From an uncultured Eubacteriales bacterium (GTDB lineage: Bacteria > Bacillota > Clostridia > Oscillospirales > QAMX01): a stretch of DNA of 64,000 nt. The stretch is taken from NCBI GenBank assembly GCA_934546935.1, contig CAKTEH010000006.1, positions 70,382-134,381 on the forward strand, in the 5' to 3' direction. The translations under genes and the position numbers were made by a program. Below the pieces are notes generated by a model that worked only from the letters and a program-made list of their open reading frames with translations, ran no database searches and was not told the DNA's origin. Below, in pieces: positions 34,334-43,949 of this stretch (within the stretch, counting starts at the first letter, position 1; the number at the start of each line of letters is the position of its first letter).

Positions 34334-35644
34334 ATGGAAATCAGGAAAAATGAAAAAATCAACGGCTACACGGTAGAGCTGGAAATCGCAGTCGGCAAAG
34401 AGGAGTTCGAGGCCGCGCTGGAAAAAGCGTACCGTGCCAACGTTGGTAAAATAAGCGTGCCCGGCTTCCGCCGCGGCAAAGCTACGCGCAAAATCATCGA
34501 GCGTACCTACGGCGAATCCGTTTTCTATGAGGATGCCGTCAATTCTTCCTATCCGGAAGCCTATGAAAAGGCCGTTGAAGAACTTTCCCTCGAGCCGGTC
34601 GCCCAGCCGGAACTGGAGATCACCGCCCTGTCTGCCGACGGCTACACTTTCACCGCAAAGGTCACCGTCCGTCCCGAAATCAAGCTTGCCGATTATTCCG
34701 GTATCCGCGTTGCGAAAGAAGCGGTTACCGTTACCGATGAGGACGTCGATGCGGAGATCGAGCGCATTGCCAAACGCAATGCCCGCACCGAAACGGTTGA
34801 ACGCCCGGCCGAGTCCGGCGATACCGTACGCATCGATTACGAGGGCTATGTCGATGGAACCGCATTCGGCGGCGGTTCCGGCACCGACTTCAGCATTAAG
34901 ATCGGCTCCGGCACCTTTATCCCCGGCTTTGAGGACCAGCTGATTGGTCATGTCCCGGGCGACGAGTTCGACGTCACCGTTACCTTCCCCGAAGATTATC
35001 ACGCAGAGGACCTGGCCGGCAAAGAAGCCATCTTTAAAACCAAGGTACATGAAGTCAAAGTCGAGATCCTCCCGGAGATTGATGATGAGTTTGCAAAGGA
35101 CGTTTCCGAGTTTGACACACTCGCCGAACTGAAAGAGGATACCCGCAAAAACCTGCTGACCGCCCGTGAACACAATGCCGACAGCGTATATGAAAGCGCC
35201 GTTTTGGAAAAGCTTTCCGAGTGCGTCGTCGATGAGATCCCGGAGGTCATGTATGAAAATGCCATTGATAACATGATCAACGACTTCGGCTACCGCATGG
35301 AGCAGCAGGGAATTACAATGGACAACTACCTTAAGATTACCGGCTCAACCACCGAGGACTTCCGTGGCCAGTTCCGTGACCGCGCCGTAAGCCAAGTTAA
35401 GATCTCCCTTGCGCTGGGCGCACTTTCCAAGGAGCAGGGCTATGAAGCTACGGACGAGGAAATTGAAGAGGGCTACAACAAGCTTGCCACACCCAATATC
35501 ACCGTCGAGCAGATCAAAACCATGCTCTCTGCCGATTCCATGCGCAGTGATATCATTACCGAAAAGGCCATAAACTACATCAAGGGCATTGCCGCGCAGC
35601 CCGCACAGGAAGCGCCCGCCGCTGAAAGCAAAGACGCTGAATAA
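34334..35644 (+). CDS. tig: Trigger factor
   Basis: Ribosome-bound chaperone and prolyl isomerase. The 436 residues hold the ribosome-binding N-terminal domain with the signature V-P-G-F-R-R-G-K near residue 43, an FKBP-type isomerase domain (about 150-240, with V-R-I-D-Y-E-G and P-G-F-E-D-Q-L) and a helical C-terminal arm. The last ~15 residues are Ala/Glu-rich. It heads the tig-clpP-clpX-lon-ysxC cluster, the standard Firmicutes order. A short terminator follows at 35652. Confidence 0.97.
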   Translation: MEIRKNEKINGYTVELEIAVGKEEFEAALEKAYRANVGKISVPGFRRGKATRKIIERTYGESVFYEDAVNSSYPEAYEKAVEELSLEPVAQPELEITALSADGYTFTAKVTVRPEIKLADYSGIRVAKEAVTVTDEDVDAEIERIAKRNARTETVERPAESGDTVRIDYEGYVDGTAFGGGSGTDFSIKIGSGTFIPGFEDQLIGHVPGDEFDVTVTFPEDYHAEDLAGKEAIFKTKVHEVKVEILPEIDDEFAKDVSEFDTLAELKEDTRKNLLTAREHNADSVYESAVLEKLSECVVDEIPEVMYENAIDNMINDFGYRMEQQGITMDNYLKITGSTTEDFRGQFRDRAVSQVKISLALGALSKEQGYEATDEEIEEGYNKLATPNITVEQIKTMLSADSMRSDIITEKAINYIKGIAAQPAQEAPAAESKDAE

Positions 35645-35651
35645 CCCCCTG

Positions 35652-35671
35652 CGGGCTTTCCGCCCGTTTTT
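35652..35671 (+). terminator. Terminator behind tig
   Basis: CGGGC at 35652-35656 pairs with GCCCG at 35662-35666 and five T residues follow. The stem is short, so some read-through into clpP is likely. Confidence 0.55.
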
Positions 35672-35711
35672 CCACGCGGCTCCATACATAATTTGAAAAG
35701 GAGCGATTATA

Positions 35712-36296
35712 ATGAGTTTAGTACCGATGGTTGTCGAGCAGACCAACCGCGGGGAACGATCCTATGATATTTTCTCCCGGCTGCTCAATGACAGAATTGT
35801 CTTTTTAAGCGAAGAGGTCAACGATGTGACGGCTTCCCTGGTCGTAGCGCAGCTTCTTTATCTGGAAGCGCAGGATCCCGACCGGGATATCAGCTTCTAC
35901 ATCAACAGCCCCGGCGGCTCCATTTCCGCCGGAATGGCGATCTATGATACCATGAACTATATCAAGCCGGATGTCTCCACCATCTGTGTGGGCATGGCGG
36001 CTTCAATGGGCGCGTTCCTGCTGGCGGCAGGCGCGCCGGGCAAGCGTCTTGCGCTCCCCAATGCGGAAATCATGATCCATCAGCCGCTGATGGGCGGCCT
36101 GCAGGGCCAGGCAACGGATATCAAAATCCATGCCGACCATCTGCTGCGCACCAAGGAGAAGCTTAACCGCATTTTAAGTGAAGTTACGCACCGCCCCTAT
36201 GAGGAAATCGTGCGCGATACAGAGCGCGATAACTTCATGAGCGCTGACGAGGCCGCAGCTTACGGCCTGATCGACCGCGTTATTGCCAATCGCTAA
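35712..36296 (+). CDS. clpP: ATP-dependent Clp protease proteolytic subunit
   Basis: Serine protease subunit that forms the ClpP tetradecamer. The 194-residue protein has the triad S98 (G-M-A-A-S-M-G), H123 (M-I-H-Q-P) and D173 (R-D-T-E-R-D). Length and N-terminal propeptide-like start are usual. AAGGAG lies before the start. It pairs with ClpX next door and with the ClpE-like ATPase encoded at 8958-11252. Confidence 0.98.
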   Translation: MSLVPMVVEQTNRGERSYDIFSRLLNDRIVFLSEEVNDVTASLVVAQLLYLEAQDPDRDISFYINSPGGSISAGMAIYDTMNYIKPDVSTICVGMAASMGAFLLAAGAPGKRLALPNAEIMIHQPLMGGLQGQATDIKIHADHLLRTKEKLNRILSEVTHRPYEEIVRDTERDNFMSADEAAAYGLIDRVIANR

Positions 36297-36303
36297 ACCT
36301 GCC

Positions 36304-36324
36304 GGCCGCGTTTCCTGCGCGGCC
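36304..36324 (+). other. Hairpin between clpP and clpX
   Basis: GGCCGCG at 36304-36310 pairs with CGCGGCC at 36318-36324 around a 7-nt loop. No T-tract follows, so it is more likely an mRNA-stability element than a terminator. Confidence 0.4.
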
Positions 36325-36352
36325 GCTATCCTGCAACCTTCCGAGGTGAACA

Positions 36353-37669
36353 ATGCCAAAAAATGAGGACCAGAGAAATCTGCGCTGCAGCTTCTGCGGC
36401 AAACGACAGGATCAGGTAGAACGCCTGATCGTCGGCCCGAACGCCTATATTTGTGACGAATGCATTCATCTGTGCATCTCAATTTTAAACGAGGGGACTG
36501 ACGGCCCGGAAGAACCCCGCCGCCACAGCGACCCCCAGCCTCCGGCCACGCTGATGCGCCCGAAAGAGATCAAACAGGTGCTGGACGAATACGTCATCGG
36601 GCAGGAACGGGCAAAAATCGCGCTGAGCGTAGCAGTTTATAACCACTATAAGCGCGTCTTTTACGGCAATGCCGAGCATGACCCGGTGGAGATCCAAAAA
36701 TCCAATGTCCTCCTGCTCGGTCCAACCGGCTGCGGAAAAACTTTCCTTGCGCAGACGCTGGCCAAAATACTCAACGTCCCCTTTACCATTGCCGATGCAA
36801 CAACCCTGACGGAAGCCGGATATGTCGGCGATGATGTGGAAAACATACTCCTGCGCCTGATCCAGGCCGCCGACTATAATGTTGAGCTGGCTCAGCGTGG
36901 TATCATCTACATCGACGAGATCGATAAAATTGCCCGTAAAAGCGAAAACGTCTCGATTACCCGCGATGTTTCCGGCGAAGGCGTACAGCAGGCGCTTCTG
37001 AAAATCCTGGAGGGAACCGTTGCTAACGTCCCGCCCAACGGCGGGCGCAAGCACCCGCATCAGGAATTTATCCAGATCGATACCTCGCAGATTCTGTTTA
37101 TCTGTGGCGGTGCATTTGACGGCATCGATAAAATTATTGAGGCGCGCACCAATACCCGCAGCCTTGGCTTCGGCGCGCAGGTGCGTACCAAGGCGGAGCG
37201 TTCCGCCTCTGACCTGATCAAGGATATCGAGCCGCACGATATCCTCAAGTACGGCTTGATCCCAGAGCTTGTCGGCCGTCTCCCGGTAATCACAACTCTC
37301 GAACCGCTGACGCGCGAATCGCTCAAACGGGTACTGGTTGAGCCAAAGAACGCATTTATCAAGCAGTATACCCGCCTGATGCAGTTTGACGGTATTGAAC
37401 TGGAGTTTGAACCGGAGGCGCTCGATGCCATTGCCGACCGCGCAGTTGAGCGCGGCACCGGTGCGCGTGGGCTGCGCTCGATTATCGAGGATGTAATGGG
37501 CGAGATCATGTATGAAGCGCCATCCGATCCGACGATTACGCGCGTAACCGTTACTGGCGAATGCGTGCTCAAACAGTCGCCGCCAATCCTTTTGCGCGAT
37601 CCGGCGCGCCAGGATATGCCGCGCCGGGTGCTGCCGCCGGCAAATTCCCGCAAATCCAGCGCATCGTAA
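36353..37669 (+). CDS. clpX: ATP-dependent Clp protease ATP-binding subunit ClpX
   Basis: Unfoldase that feeds ClpP. The 438 residues show the N-terminal zinc domain (C12, C15, C34, C37), Walker A G-P-T-G-C-G-K-T at 123-130, Walker B I-I-Y-I-D-E-I-D near 188, and the ClpP-binding L-G-F-G loop near 265. G-T-G-A-R-G-L-R sensor 2 is near residue 367. The C-terminal ~25 residues are a basic, Pro/Ser-rich tail. A strong terminator follows. Confidence 0.98.
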   Translation: MPKNEDQRNLRCSFCGKRQDQVERLIVGPNAYICDECIHLCISILNEGTDGPEEPRRHSDPQPPATLMRPKEIKQVLDEYVIGQERAKIALSVAVYNHYKRVFYGNAEHDPVEIQKSNVLLLGPTGCGKTFLAQTLAKILNVPFTIADATTLTEAGYVGDDVENILLRLIQAADYNVELAQRGIIYIDEIDKIARKSENVSITRDVSGEGVQQALLKILEGTVANVPPNGGRKHPHQEFIQIDTSQILFICGGAFDGIDKIIEARTNTRSLGFGAQVRTKAERSASDLIKDIEPHDILKYGLIPELVGRLPVITTLEPLTRESLKRVLVEPKNAFIKQYTRLMQFDGIELEFEPEALDAIADRAVERGTGARGLRSIIEDVMGEIMYEAPSDPTITRVTVTGECVLKQSPPILLRDPARQDMPRRVLPPANSRKSSAS

Positions 37670-37676
37670 AAACATC

Positions 37677-37712
37677 AAAAACCAGAGGCCAGGACTTTGG
37701 CCTCTGGTTTTT
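37677..37712 (+). terminator. Terminator behind clpX
   Basis: A 14-bp perfect stem (37677-37690 with 37699-37712) that ends in five T residues. Confidence 0.9.
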
Positions 37713-37753
37713 CCGCATACCTTCCCTGAATTTTTCATACATACGAGGGCATA

Positions 37754-40096
37754 ATGGACAAGACAACTGCAATTTTACCCATGATCCCGCTTCGGGGGAT
37801 CGTCTTATATCCAAAAATGGTGCTGCATTTCGATATTGGCCGCCCTGCGTCCATCGCTGCGGCGGAATATGCTATGCGCCACAACGAACCGCTGTTTGTC
37901 GTCGCACAGCGTGATGCGCGCACGGAAACGCCGGGGGCTGACGAACTCTACCCCATTGGCATGACTGCCAGGGTCCGTCAGATCCTGCGCCTCCCGGGCA
38001 ACGACGTGCGCGTTTTGGTAGAGGGGCTTCAGCGTGCAAGCCTTGTCGCGCTATGCGACGATGAAAGCACGCTGCGCCGTGCGGAAATTGAGCACATCAA
38101 TGTAATAGAGGCCCCGCTCTCCCTTCCGGAAAACGAAGCGCATTACCGAAGAATTCAGCAGCTTCTCGAGGACTATCTCTCCCTTTTGCCAAAAGCTTCC
38201 CCGGAAATTATCATGAACGTTATGAGCGCCGAAGATCTGGGCGAATTATGCGACTATATTGCCCAAAGCCTCCCGCTCCGGTACCCGGTGCGCCAGCGCA
38301 TCCTGGAGCAGATCGATCCGGCCGCGCGCGCCGAGGATCTGGCAGCCATCCTGGCCGGGGAAAATGAGATCCTCACCCTGACTAAAACCATCAATCAGAA
38401 GGTAAAGGCGCAGATGGACCGAAACCAGCGCGACTATTTCCTGCGCGAGCAGATCCGCGCCATTGAGGAGGAACTGGGAGAAGAAGAATATCCCGAGGAA
38501 GAGGAAGACGAAGAAGGGAAAAGCTATGTGTCCCGGATTAAAAAACTTGGCCTTCCGCCCGACAGCGAGGAGCATTTGCTCAAGGAGGCCCGCCGGCTGT
38601 CCAAGACCCAGCCCACGAGCCCGGAAAACAATGTCCTTTCCACCTATCTCGATACTGTTCTGGAACTTCCATGGAACACCCGTACAGAAGAATCCCATGA
38701 CCTGGCTGCCGCGCGCCGCATCCTTGACCATGACCATTACGGCATGGAAAAGGTCAAGGAACGTATCCTGGAGTTCATGGCTGTGCGCAATTTAAACCCC
38801 AATCTGAAGGGGCAGGTGCTGTGCCTTATCGGCCCGCCCGGCGTGGGGAAAACCTCCGTCGGCGTCTCCATTGCCAACGCGCTCGGCCGGAAATATGCGC
38901 GCCTGTCGCTGGGCGGCGTGCGGGATGAAGCCGACATCCGCGGCCACCGCAAAACCTACGTCGGCGCAATGGCCGGCCGGATTATGACCGCGCTTACACA
39001 GGCTGGCAGCGCAAACGCCCTGCTGCTGCTCGACGAGGTCGACAAGCTCGGCTCCGACTACCGCGGCGACCCCTCCGCAGCGCTTTTAGAGGTGCTCGAT
39101 ACGGCACAGAACCACGCCTTCCGCGATCACTATATCGAAATCCCCTTCGATCTGTCGGATGTGCTTTTTGTCTGCACAGCAAACTACGAAGACGCCATCC
39201 CCCGCCCGCTGCTCGACCGTATGGAAGTTATCGAGATGCCGGGTTATACCGATGAGGAAAAACTGCATATCGCAAAAGGCCATCTTTTCCCGCGCCAGCT
39301 TGAAAAGCACGGTCTGACCAAAGCGCGCCTGCGCATCAGCGACCAGGGCTTCAACCGCGTTATCTCTGCCTATACGCGGGAATCCGGGGTACGCCAGCTT
39401 GAGCGCGAAATTGCCAAAATCTGCCGCAAAACCGCACGCATCTTTGCTGAGGACGCAGAACATGCACGCATCAGCGTCAACGCTAAAAATTTGAAGGCCT
39501 ATCTCGGCGTGCCTGTCTTCCAGCCGGATTATGTCAGCCGGGAGGATGAGTGCGGCGTAGTCAACGGGCTGGCCTGGACCTCCGTGGGTGGGGAAATGCT
39601 TGAAGTGGAGGTAAACGTCGTCCCCGGGTCCGGTAAAATCGAGCTGACCGGAAATCTGGGCGAGGTCATGAAGGAATCCGCTCACGCGGGCATTACCTAT
39701 ATCCGTTCCTGTGCAGAAAAACTGGGAATTGATCCGGATTTTTATAAAACCAGCGATATGCATATCCATTTCCCGGAAAGCGCTATCCCCAAAGACGGCC
39801 CTTCAGCAGGCATCACCATCGCGACTGCGCTGGTATCCGCCCTTTCCGGACGGCCGGCGCGTCATGACGTGGCCATGACCGGAGAAATTACCCTGCGCGG
39901 CCGTGTGCTGCCCATCGGCGGGCTGCGGGAAAAAACCATGGCAGCTTTCCGCGCCGGAATCAAAACTGTGGTTATCCCTGAGGCAAATGTGCCGGATCTG
40001 GAAGAAATTGTCCCAGCGGTACGGGAAGGGCTGCATTTCGTGCCGGCCAAGGCGATGGATACCGTACTTTCCACTGCACTAGCCCCAAAGGTATAA
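37754..40096 (+). CDS. lon: ATP-dependent protease La (Lon)
   Basis: Homo-oligomeric AAA+ protease for damaged and regulatory proteins. The 780 residues contain the N-terminal substrate domain (about 8-200), a coiled region with an acidic run (about 235-255), the AAA module with Walker A G-P-P-G-V-G-K-T near residue 360, and a C-terminal protease domain with catalytic dyad S684 (D-G-P-S-A-G) and K727 (L-R-E-K-T); the 43-residue spacing equals that of E. coli Lon. Ribosome site is a modest ACGAGGG. No CIRCE or CtsR box is obvious upstream. Confidence 0.98.
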   Translation: MDKTTAILPMIPLRGIVLYPKMVLHFDIGRPASIAAAEYAMRHNEPLFVVAQRDARTETPGADELYPIGMTARVRQILRLPGNDVRVLVEGLQRASLVALCDDESTLRRAEIEHINVIEAPLSLPENEAHYRRIQQLLEDYLSLLPKASPEIIMNVMSAEDLGELCDYIAQSLPLRYPVRQRILEQIDPAARAEDLAAILAGENEILTLTKTINQKVKAQMDRNQRDYFLREQIRAIEEELGEEEYPEEEEDEEGKSYVSRIKKLGLPPDSEEHLLKEARRLSKTQPTSPENNVLSTYLDTVLELPWNTRTEESHDLAAARRILDHDHYGMEKVKERILEFMAVRNLNPNLKGQVLCLIGPPGVGKTSVGVSIANALGRKYARLSLGGVRDEADIRGHRKTYVGAMAGRIMTALTQAGSANALLLLDEVDKLGSDYRGDPSAALLEVLDTAQNHAFRDHYIEIPFDLSDVLFVCTANYEDAIPRPLLDRMEVIEMPGYTDEEKLHIAKGHLFPRQLEKHGLTKARLRISDQGFNRVISAYTRESGVRQLEREIAKICRKTARIFAEDAEHARISVNAKNLKAYLGVPVFQPDYVSREDECGVVNGLAWTSVGGEMLEVEVNVVPGSGKIELTGNLGEVMKESAHAGITYIRSCAEKLGIDPDFYKTSDMHIHFPESAIPKDGPSAGITIATALVSALSGRPARHDVAMTGEITLRGRVLPIGGLREKTMAAFRAGIKTVVIPEANVPDLEEIVPAVREGLHFVPAKAMDTVLSTALAPKV

Positions 40097-40119
40097 TATT
40101 CATAGTTGGTAGAAATACC

Positions 40120-40150
40120 AAATAGGCCGGAGGTAATCTTCGGCCTATTT
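40120..40150 (+). other. Perfect 10-bp hairpin between lon and ysxC
   Basis: AAATAGGCCG at 40120-40129 pairs exactly with CGGCCTATTT at 40141-40150 around an 11-nt loop. Only three T residues end the stem, so termination would be weak; it may attenuate read-through from lon into ysxC. Confidence 0.45.
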
Positions 40151-40189
40151 GTAAATTGTGCAAAAAACGCTTGTGAAGCGAGGGATAAT

Positions 40190-40783
40190 GTGATAAACTT
40201 ACAAAAAGCATCTTTTTTACGCAGCGCCGCTGCGGCGCAGGATTTCCCATCCGCCGGGGTCCGGCAGATCGTCTTTGCCGGACGCTCCAATGCAGGGAAA
40301 AGCTCGGCGATTAACTGTATCCTGAACCGAAAGAACCTCGCACGCACCGGGCAGAAACCCGGAAAAACAATCCATATTAACCTCTATTCCATCGACTCGG
40401 GCCTAATTTTCGCTGATCTGCCCGGCTATGGGTATGCAAAAGTTGCAAAAACAGAAAAACAGCGCTGGGGGGCGCTTTTAAGCGAATATTTCGGCCGCTG
40501 CGCCGGGGATATCACACTGGGGGTTCTGGTTTTTGATATCCGCCGTGAGCCCGGCGAAGAAGATTTTGAAATGGCGCGCCTGTTTACAGAACTGAAAATC
40601 CCCTATATTATCTGTGCCAATAAATGCGATAAGCTGAACAAAGCCGAGCTGGCTGCCGTGCCGGAGACGTTGGCAAAGGCTTTCGCCGTCCCGCCCGAAC
40701 AGATTTTTATTTTCTCGGCCGCCGCCGGAACCGGACGTGATGCGCTGCTAAAGCGCCTGTTTCAGGCATTAAACAAGAATTGA
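40190..40783 (+). CDS. ysxC: Ribosome biogenesis GTP-binding protein YsxC (EngB)
   Basis: GTPase for 50S subunit assembly. A GTG at 40190 is the most likely start: GAGGG stands six bases upstream and the product (197 residues) then begins like its family; an ATG at 40106 would add 28 residues that overlap the hairpin. G1 is A-G-R-S-N-A-G-K-S-S (about 31-40), G3 is D-L-P-G-Y-G-Y-A, G4 is N-K-C-D-K. Its place after lon is conserved across Firmicutes. Confidence 0.94.
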   Translation: MINLQKASFLRSAAAAQDFPSAGVRQIVFAGRSNAGKSSAINCILNRKNLARTGQKPGKTIHINLYSIDSGLIFADLPGYGYAKVAKTEKQRWGALLSEYFGRCAGDITLGVLVFDIRREPGEEDFEMARLFTELKIPYIICANKCDKLNKAELAAVPETLAKAFAVPPEQIFIFSAAAGTGRDALLKRLFQALNKN

Positions 40784-40823
40784 CCGTCTTTTTTATAAAC
40801 CGTATTTTTCGGGAGGACGCGTT

Positions 40824-41789
40824 GTGGAGCAGAATATGCGGGAGGATGTCCTCCAAAACTACGGACTGCGGATTCTGAACGCACATCCCCTTCCCGGCGG
40901 TTTCCTCAACCGCCTGTGGCGTGTACAAACCGACGCCGGACCGCGCCTTGTCAAACAGTTTTCTCCAAAGCGCTATACTTCAAAAAAGCTTGACGCATTG
41001 GGGGCGGCTCTTGCGCGTCAGGAAGCCGTCCGGCATATGGGTGTCGCCTGCCCGCAGATTTATCTGTGCCGGGGGCATACGCTGCGCCGCCCACCCAAAC
41101 TTCCCGCCTACTGTGTCATGCAGCTTTGCCCTGGAAAAAATCCGGCGCCGGAGGATATGAGTGCGCAGCGCATAAAATGTCTCGGCCTTGCCTGCGCCGG
41201 GATTCATAATGCATTTGCCCAGCTTCCGGCCGAGGACGTGCAAGGTTTTCCCATCGATACCGCCGCAATTTTGCCCGAATTATGGGAAAATTACCATGCG
41301 CGCTTATCCGCACTTACGGATACGCCGCCGCAATACCAGGCCGCGCTGCTTGCCCAGCCCGCCATTTTGGAACAGTTAAGCCCGGATTTTTTCGCGCGCC
41401 AGCCGATGGGCATCGCGCATGAGGATTTTACGCCGGATAACGTTTTATTCGATGAAAGCGGGCAGTGTACCATTATCGACTTCGACCGCAATCGTTTTAG
41501 CTTCCTGCTGCACGATCTTGGCCGCGCAATGCTTTCCTTTGCGCGCCGGGACGAAGGCCTGGAGCTGGAAAAGCTATCTGCTTTTTTAAACGGCTATACC
41601 CGCCTGCGTCCGCTGCGACTTTGCGATGCAGCCGACGCGCTGCGCATCACCTGGTGCATCGAGAGCCTGTGGTGGATCAATCCGGAAAGTTTTATGAAAC
41701 CGCTGTCAAAATCAACCCGCTTCCGTGATGAGCTCGTATGGCTGACGCAAAACTGGAACCGCCTCGACGCTATTTTCCGCAGCTTATAA
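40824..41789 (+). CDS. CotS-like / aminoglycoside-phosphotransferase fold kinase
   Basis: A 321-residue protein-kinase-like enzyme starting at a GTG with GGGAGG seven bases upstream. It shows the N-lobe lysine (R-L-V-K-Q-F near residue 43), the catalytic loop H-E-D-F-T-P-D-N-V-L-F near 200 (H-x-D-x4-N type) and the metal-binding D-F-D near 220. Such proteins include the spore-coat kinases CotS/YutH and small-molecule kinases; the substrate here is open. If CotS-like, it is a small hint of spore formation. Confidence 0.8.
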   Translation: MEQNMREDVLQNYGLRILNAHPLPGGFLNRLWRVQTDAGPRLVKQFSPKRYTSKKLDALGAALARQEAVRHMGVACPQIYLCRGHTLRRPPKLPAYCVMQLCPGKNPAPEDMSAQRIKCLGLACAGIHNAFAQLPAEDVQGFPIDTAAILPELWENYHARLSALTDTPPQYQAALLAQPAILEQLSPDFFARQPMGIAHEDFTPDNVLFDESGQCTIIDFDRNRFSFLLHDLGRAMLSFARRDEGLELEKLSAFLNGYTRLRPLRLCDAADALRITWCIESLWWINPESFMKPLSKSTRFRDELVWLTQNWNRLDAIFRSL

Positions 41790-41871
41790 ACTGCCGCATC
41801 GTTTTTGCCGGAATGTTTTCCGCTTTTGATGTATTTTCAAAATAAATTTCGATAAATCCGGAGGTAATGTT

Positions 41872-42828
41872 ATGCAGTTAACTGAAATCAAAACGCTATG
41901 TGACAAGATCCGTGAAAACATCAACCGCGTCATCGTAGGCAAAGACGAAGTCATTGAGCATCTGCTGATCGCCATGATCTGTTCCGGCCATATCCTGCTC
42001 GAGGACGTGCCGGGCACCGGCAAAACCCTGCTTGCCAAAGCTGCGGCAAAATCCATCAGCTGCCAGTTTAAGCGTATCCAGTTCACCCCCGACCTACTTC
42101 CCTCCGACCTGACCGGTATCAACTATTTCGACCAGAAATCCGGTGAGTTCCGTTTCCGTGAAGGTGCAGTCTTTACCAACATCCTGCTCGGCGACGAAAT
42201 TAACCGCGCAACGCCGCGTACCCAGTCGGCGCTTCTGGAATGTATGGAAGAGCGGCAGGTTACCATCGACGGCGCTACGACACAGCTTAACGCACCATTT
42301 ATCGCCATCGCTACCCAGAACCCTGTTGAAACGCAGGGCACTTTCCCTCTGCCGGAGGCGCAGCTCGACCGTTTCCTGATTAAAACCGACATGGGCTATC
42401 CAGATACAGCCGACGGCGTTGTGATCTTAAAACGCTTCAAATCTGAAAATCCGCTCGAAACACTCGAACCAGTTGCCTGCGCCGGGGATATCGTCGATGC
42501 ACAGAACTCTTACCATACTGTGCGTGTAGCCGACTGCGTGCTTGACTACATCGTGCGCATTGCCCAGGAAACGCGCAGTAGCGCGGATATCACCCTTGGC
42601 ATCAGCCCGCGCGGCACCCAGGCACTTTTGCGTGCCGTGCAGGTAAAAGCAATCCTTGCCGGCCGGGACTATGTCACTCCAGACGACGTCAAATCCATGG
42701 TCAAACCGGTTTTTGGCCACCGCATTATCCTGAAAAACAGTGCGCGGCTGAAAAAAGGTCAGAATTTCGAAATTCTGGACCGTATCCTGACCAATATTGA
42801 GGTACCGACTGAAAAAATCGAGGCTTAA
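41872..42828 (+). CDS. MoxR family AAA+ ATPase
   Basis: A 318-residue AAA+ chaperone. Walker A is V-P-G-T-G-K-T (about 48-54), Walker B L-G-D-E-I-N-R (about 107), and A-T-Q-N-P-V-E-T-Q-G-T-F-P-L-P-E-A-Q-L-D-R is the MoxR signature near residue 145. MoxR proteins work with DUF58 (VWA-like) partners in maturation of membrane or metal-dependent complexes. AGGAGG... site GGAGG precedes the ATG. It heads a three-gene operon with DUF58 and DUF4129 genes. Confidence 0.95.
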   Translation: MQLTEIKTLCDKIRENINRVIVGKDEVIEHLLIAMICSGHILLEDVPGTGKTLLAKAAAKSISCQFKRIQFTPDLLPSDLTGINYFDQKSGEFRFREGAVFTNILLGDEINRATPRTQSALLECMEERQVTIDGATTQLNAPFIAIATQNPVETQGTFPLPEAQLDRFLIKTDMGYPDTADGVVILKRFKSENPLETLEPVACAGDIVDAQNSYHTVRVADCVLDYIVRIAQETRSSADITLGISPRGTQALLRAVQVKAILAGRDYVTPDDVKSMVKPVFGHRIILKNSARLKKGQNFEILDRILTNIEVPTEKIEA

Positions 42829-42857
42829 AACCCTTCACGGCGAAACGGAGAACTGCC

Positions 42858-43949
42858 ATGTGGATTATCAGCTTTATTCTTGCGCTGATCCTTGTCGCCG
42901 CCGTACAAGTCTGGTTTTTCCGCCGTTACGGGTTCCGAAAGCTTACATACAAACGCTGGTTTGAGCCGGAAATCGCCAATGAAGGCGATCACATTGTTAT
43001 GTATGAAACCGTACGCAACGAAAAACTGCTCCCGCTGCCATGGGTACGGATAGAAGCGCAGATCAGCCCCAACATTGCCTTCGGCGACGCAAAGACAGAC
43101 GACGCAGGCGAGCGCCATTTCCAGCGCAGCATCTTTTCCCTATCCCCCTATATGACCATCACCCGCCGGCATTTCATCACCTGCACCCGGCGCGGATATT
43201 ACCGGATCCCATCCGTCGCCATCTCCACCGGCGACCTGCTTGGCCTGGGAAAGCGGCGGGTCGTGGAATATGAAACCGATTCCGTGCTGACGGTCTATCC
43301 GAGCCTGATCCCAATAGAGGATCTGTTTGCCGATAAAAACAGCTTTACCGGCGATATTGTGGTACGGCGCTGGATTGTTGAAGACCCCTTCATGATTCGC
43401 GGCGTGCGTGCCTATACAAGCTCCGACCCCTATAATCACATCAACTGGAAGGCGACTGCGCGCACTGGCGAGCTTCAGGTACATGACTTCGACTACACCG
43501 CCGATGTCCGCCTGATGATCGTTGTCAACGTTGACACGGCAAGCTCACAGTGGACGGTTTCACTTGACGAGCCCGCCTCGGAACGCGCCCTTTCCATAGC
43601 CGCAACAGTGGCGCAGTACGCCATTGACAACGGCGTTGAAACCGGTTTCGCCTGCAACGGACGCATAACCGGCGAAGACCCAAAGGAACCGATGTTCATC
43701 GCGCCGCAGTCCGGTCCCGAGCATCTAAGCGCAATATTCGACGGGATTTCGCGCGTGCTTTTGCAGCGCACTGTCAATTTCCACACTTTTCTGCAGATGC
43801 AGGCGCCTTCCATCCCCGACAACTGCGACCTGCTGCTGATCAGCGCTTACACCGATGACAATATTGATGAACAGATCGAGCTTTTGCGTGCGGCAGGCCG
43901 CTACGTCGAGCTTCTCAATCCGTTGGCAGGAAAGGGGGCAGCCGTATGA
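42858..43949 (+). CDS. DUF58 domain-containing protein
   Basis: A 363-residue protein with one N-terminal transmembrane helix (about 2-20), a strand-rich region and the DUF58 core near residue 190-215: D-P-Y-N-H-I-N-W-K-A-T-A-R-T-G-E-L. A VWA-like fold follows to the end. It is the usual partner of MoxR ATPases. It sits 29 nt behind moxR and overlaps the next gene by 4 nt. Confidence 0.93.
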   Translation: MWIISFILALILVAAVQVWFFRRYGFRKLTYKRWFEPEIANEGDHIVMYETVRNEKLLPLPWVRIEAQISPNIAFGDAKTDDAGERHFQRSIFSLSPYMTITRRHFITCTRRGYYRIPSVAISTGDLLGLGKRRVVEYETDSVLTVYPSLIPIEDLFADKNSFTGDIVVRRWIVEDPFMIRGVRAYTSSDPYNHINWKATARTGELQVHDFDYTADVRLMIVVNVDTASSQWTVSLDEPASERALSIAATVAQYAIDNGVETGFACNGRITGEDPKEPMFIAPQSGPEHLSAIFDGISRVLLQRTVNFHTFLQMQAPSIPDNCDLLLISAYTDDNIDEQIELLRAAGRYVELLNPLAGKGAAV

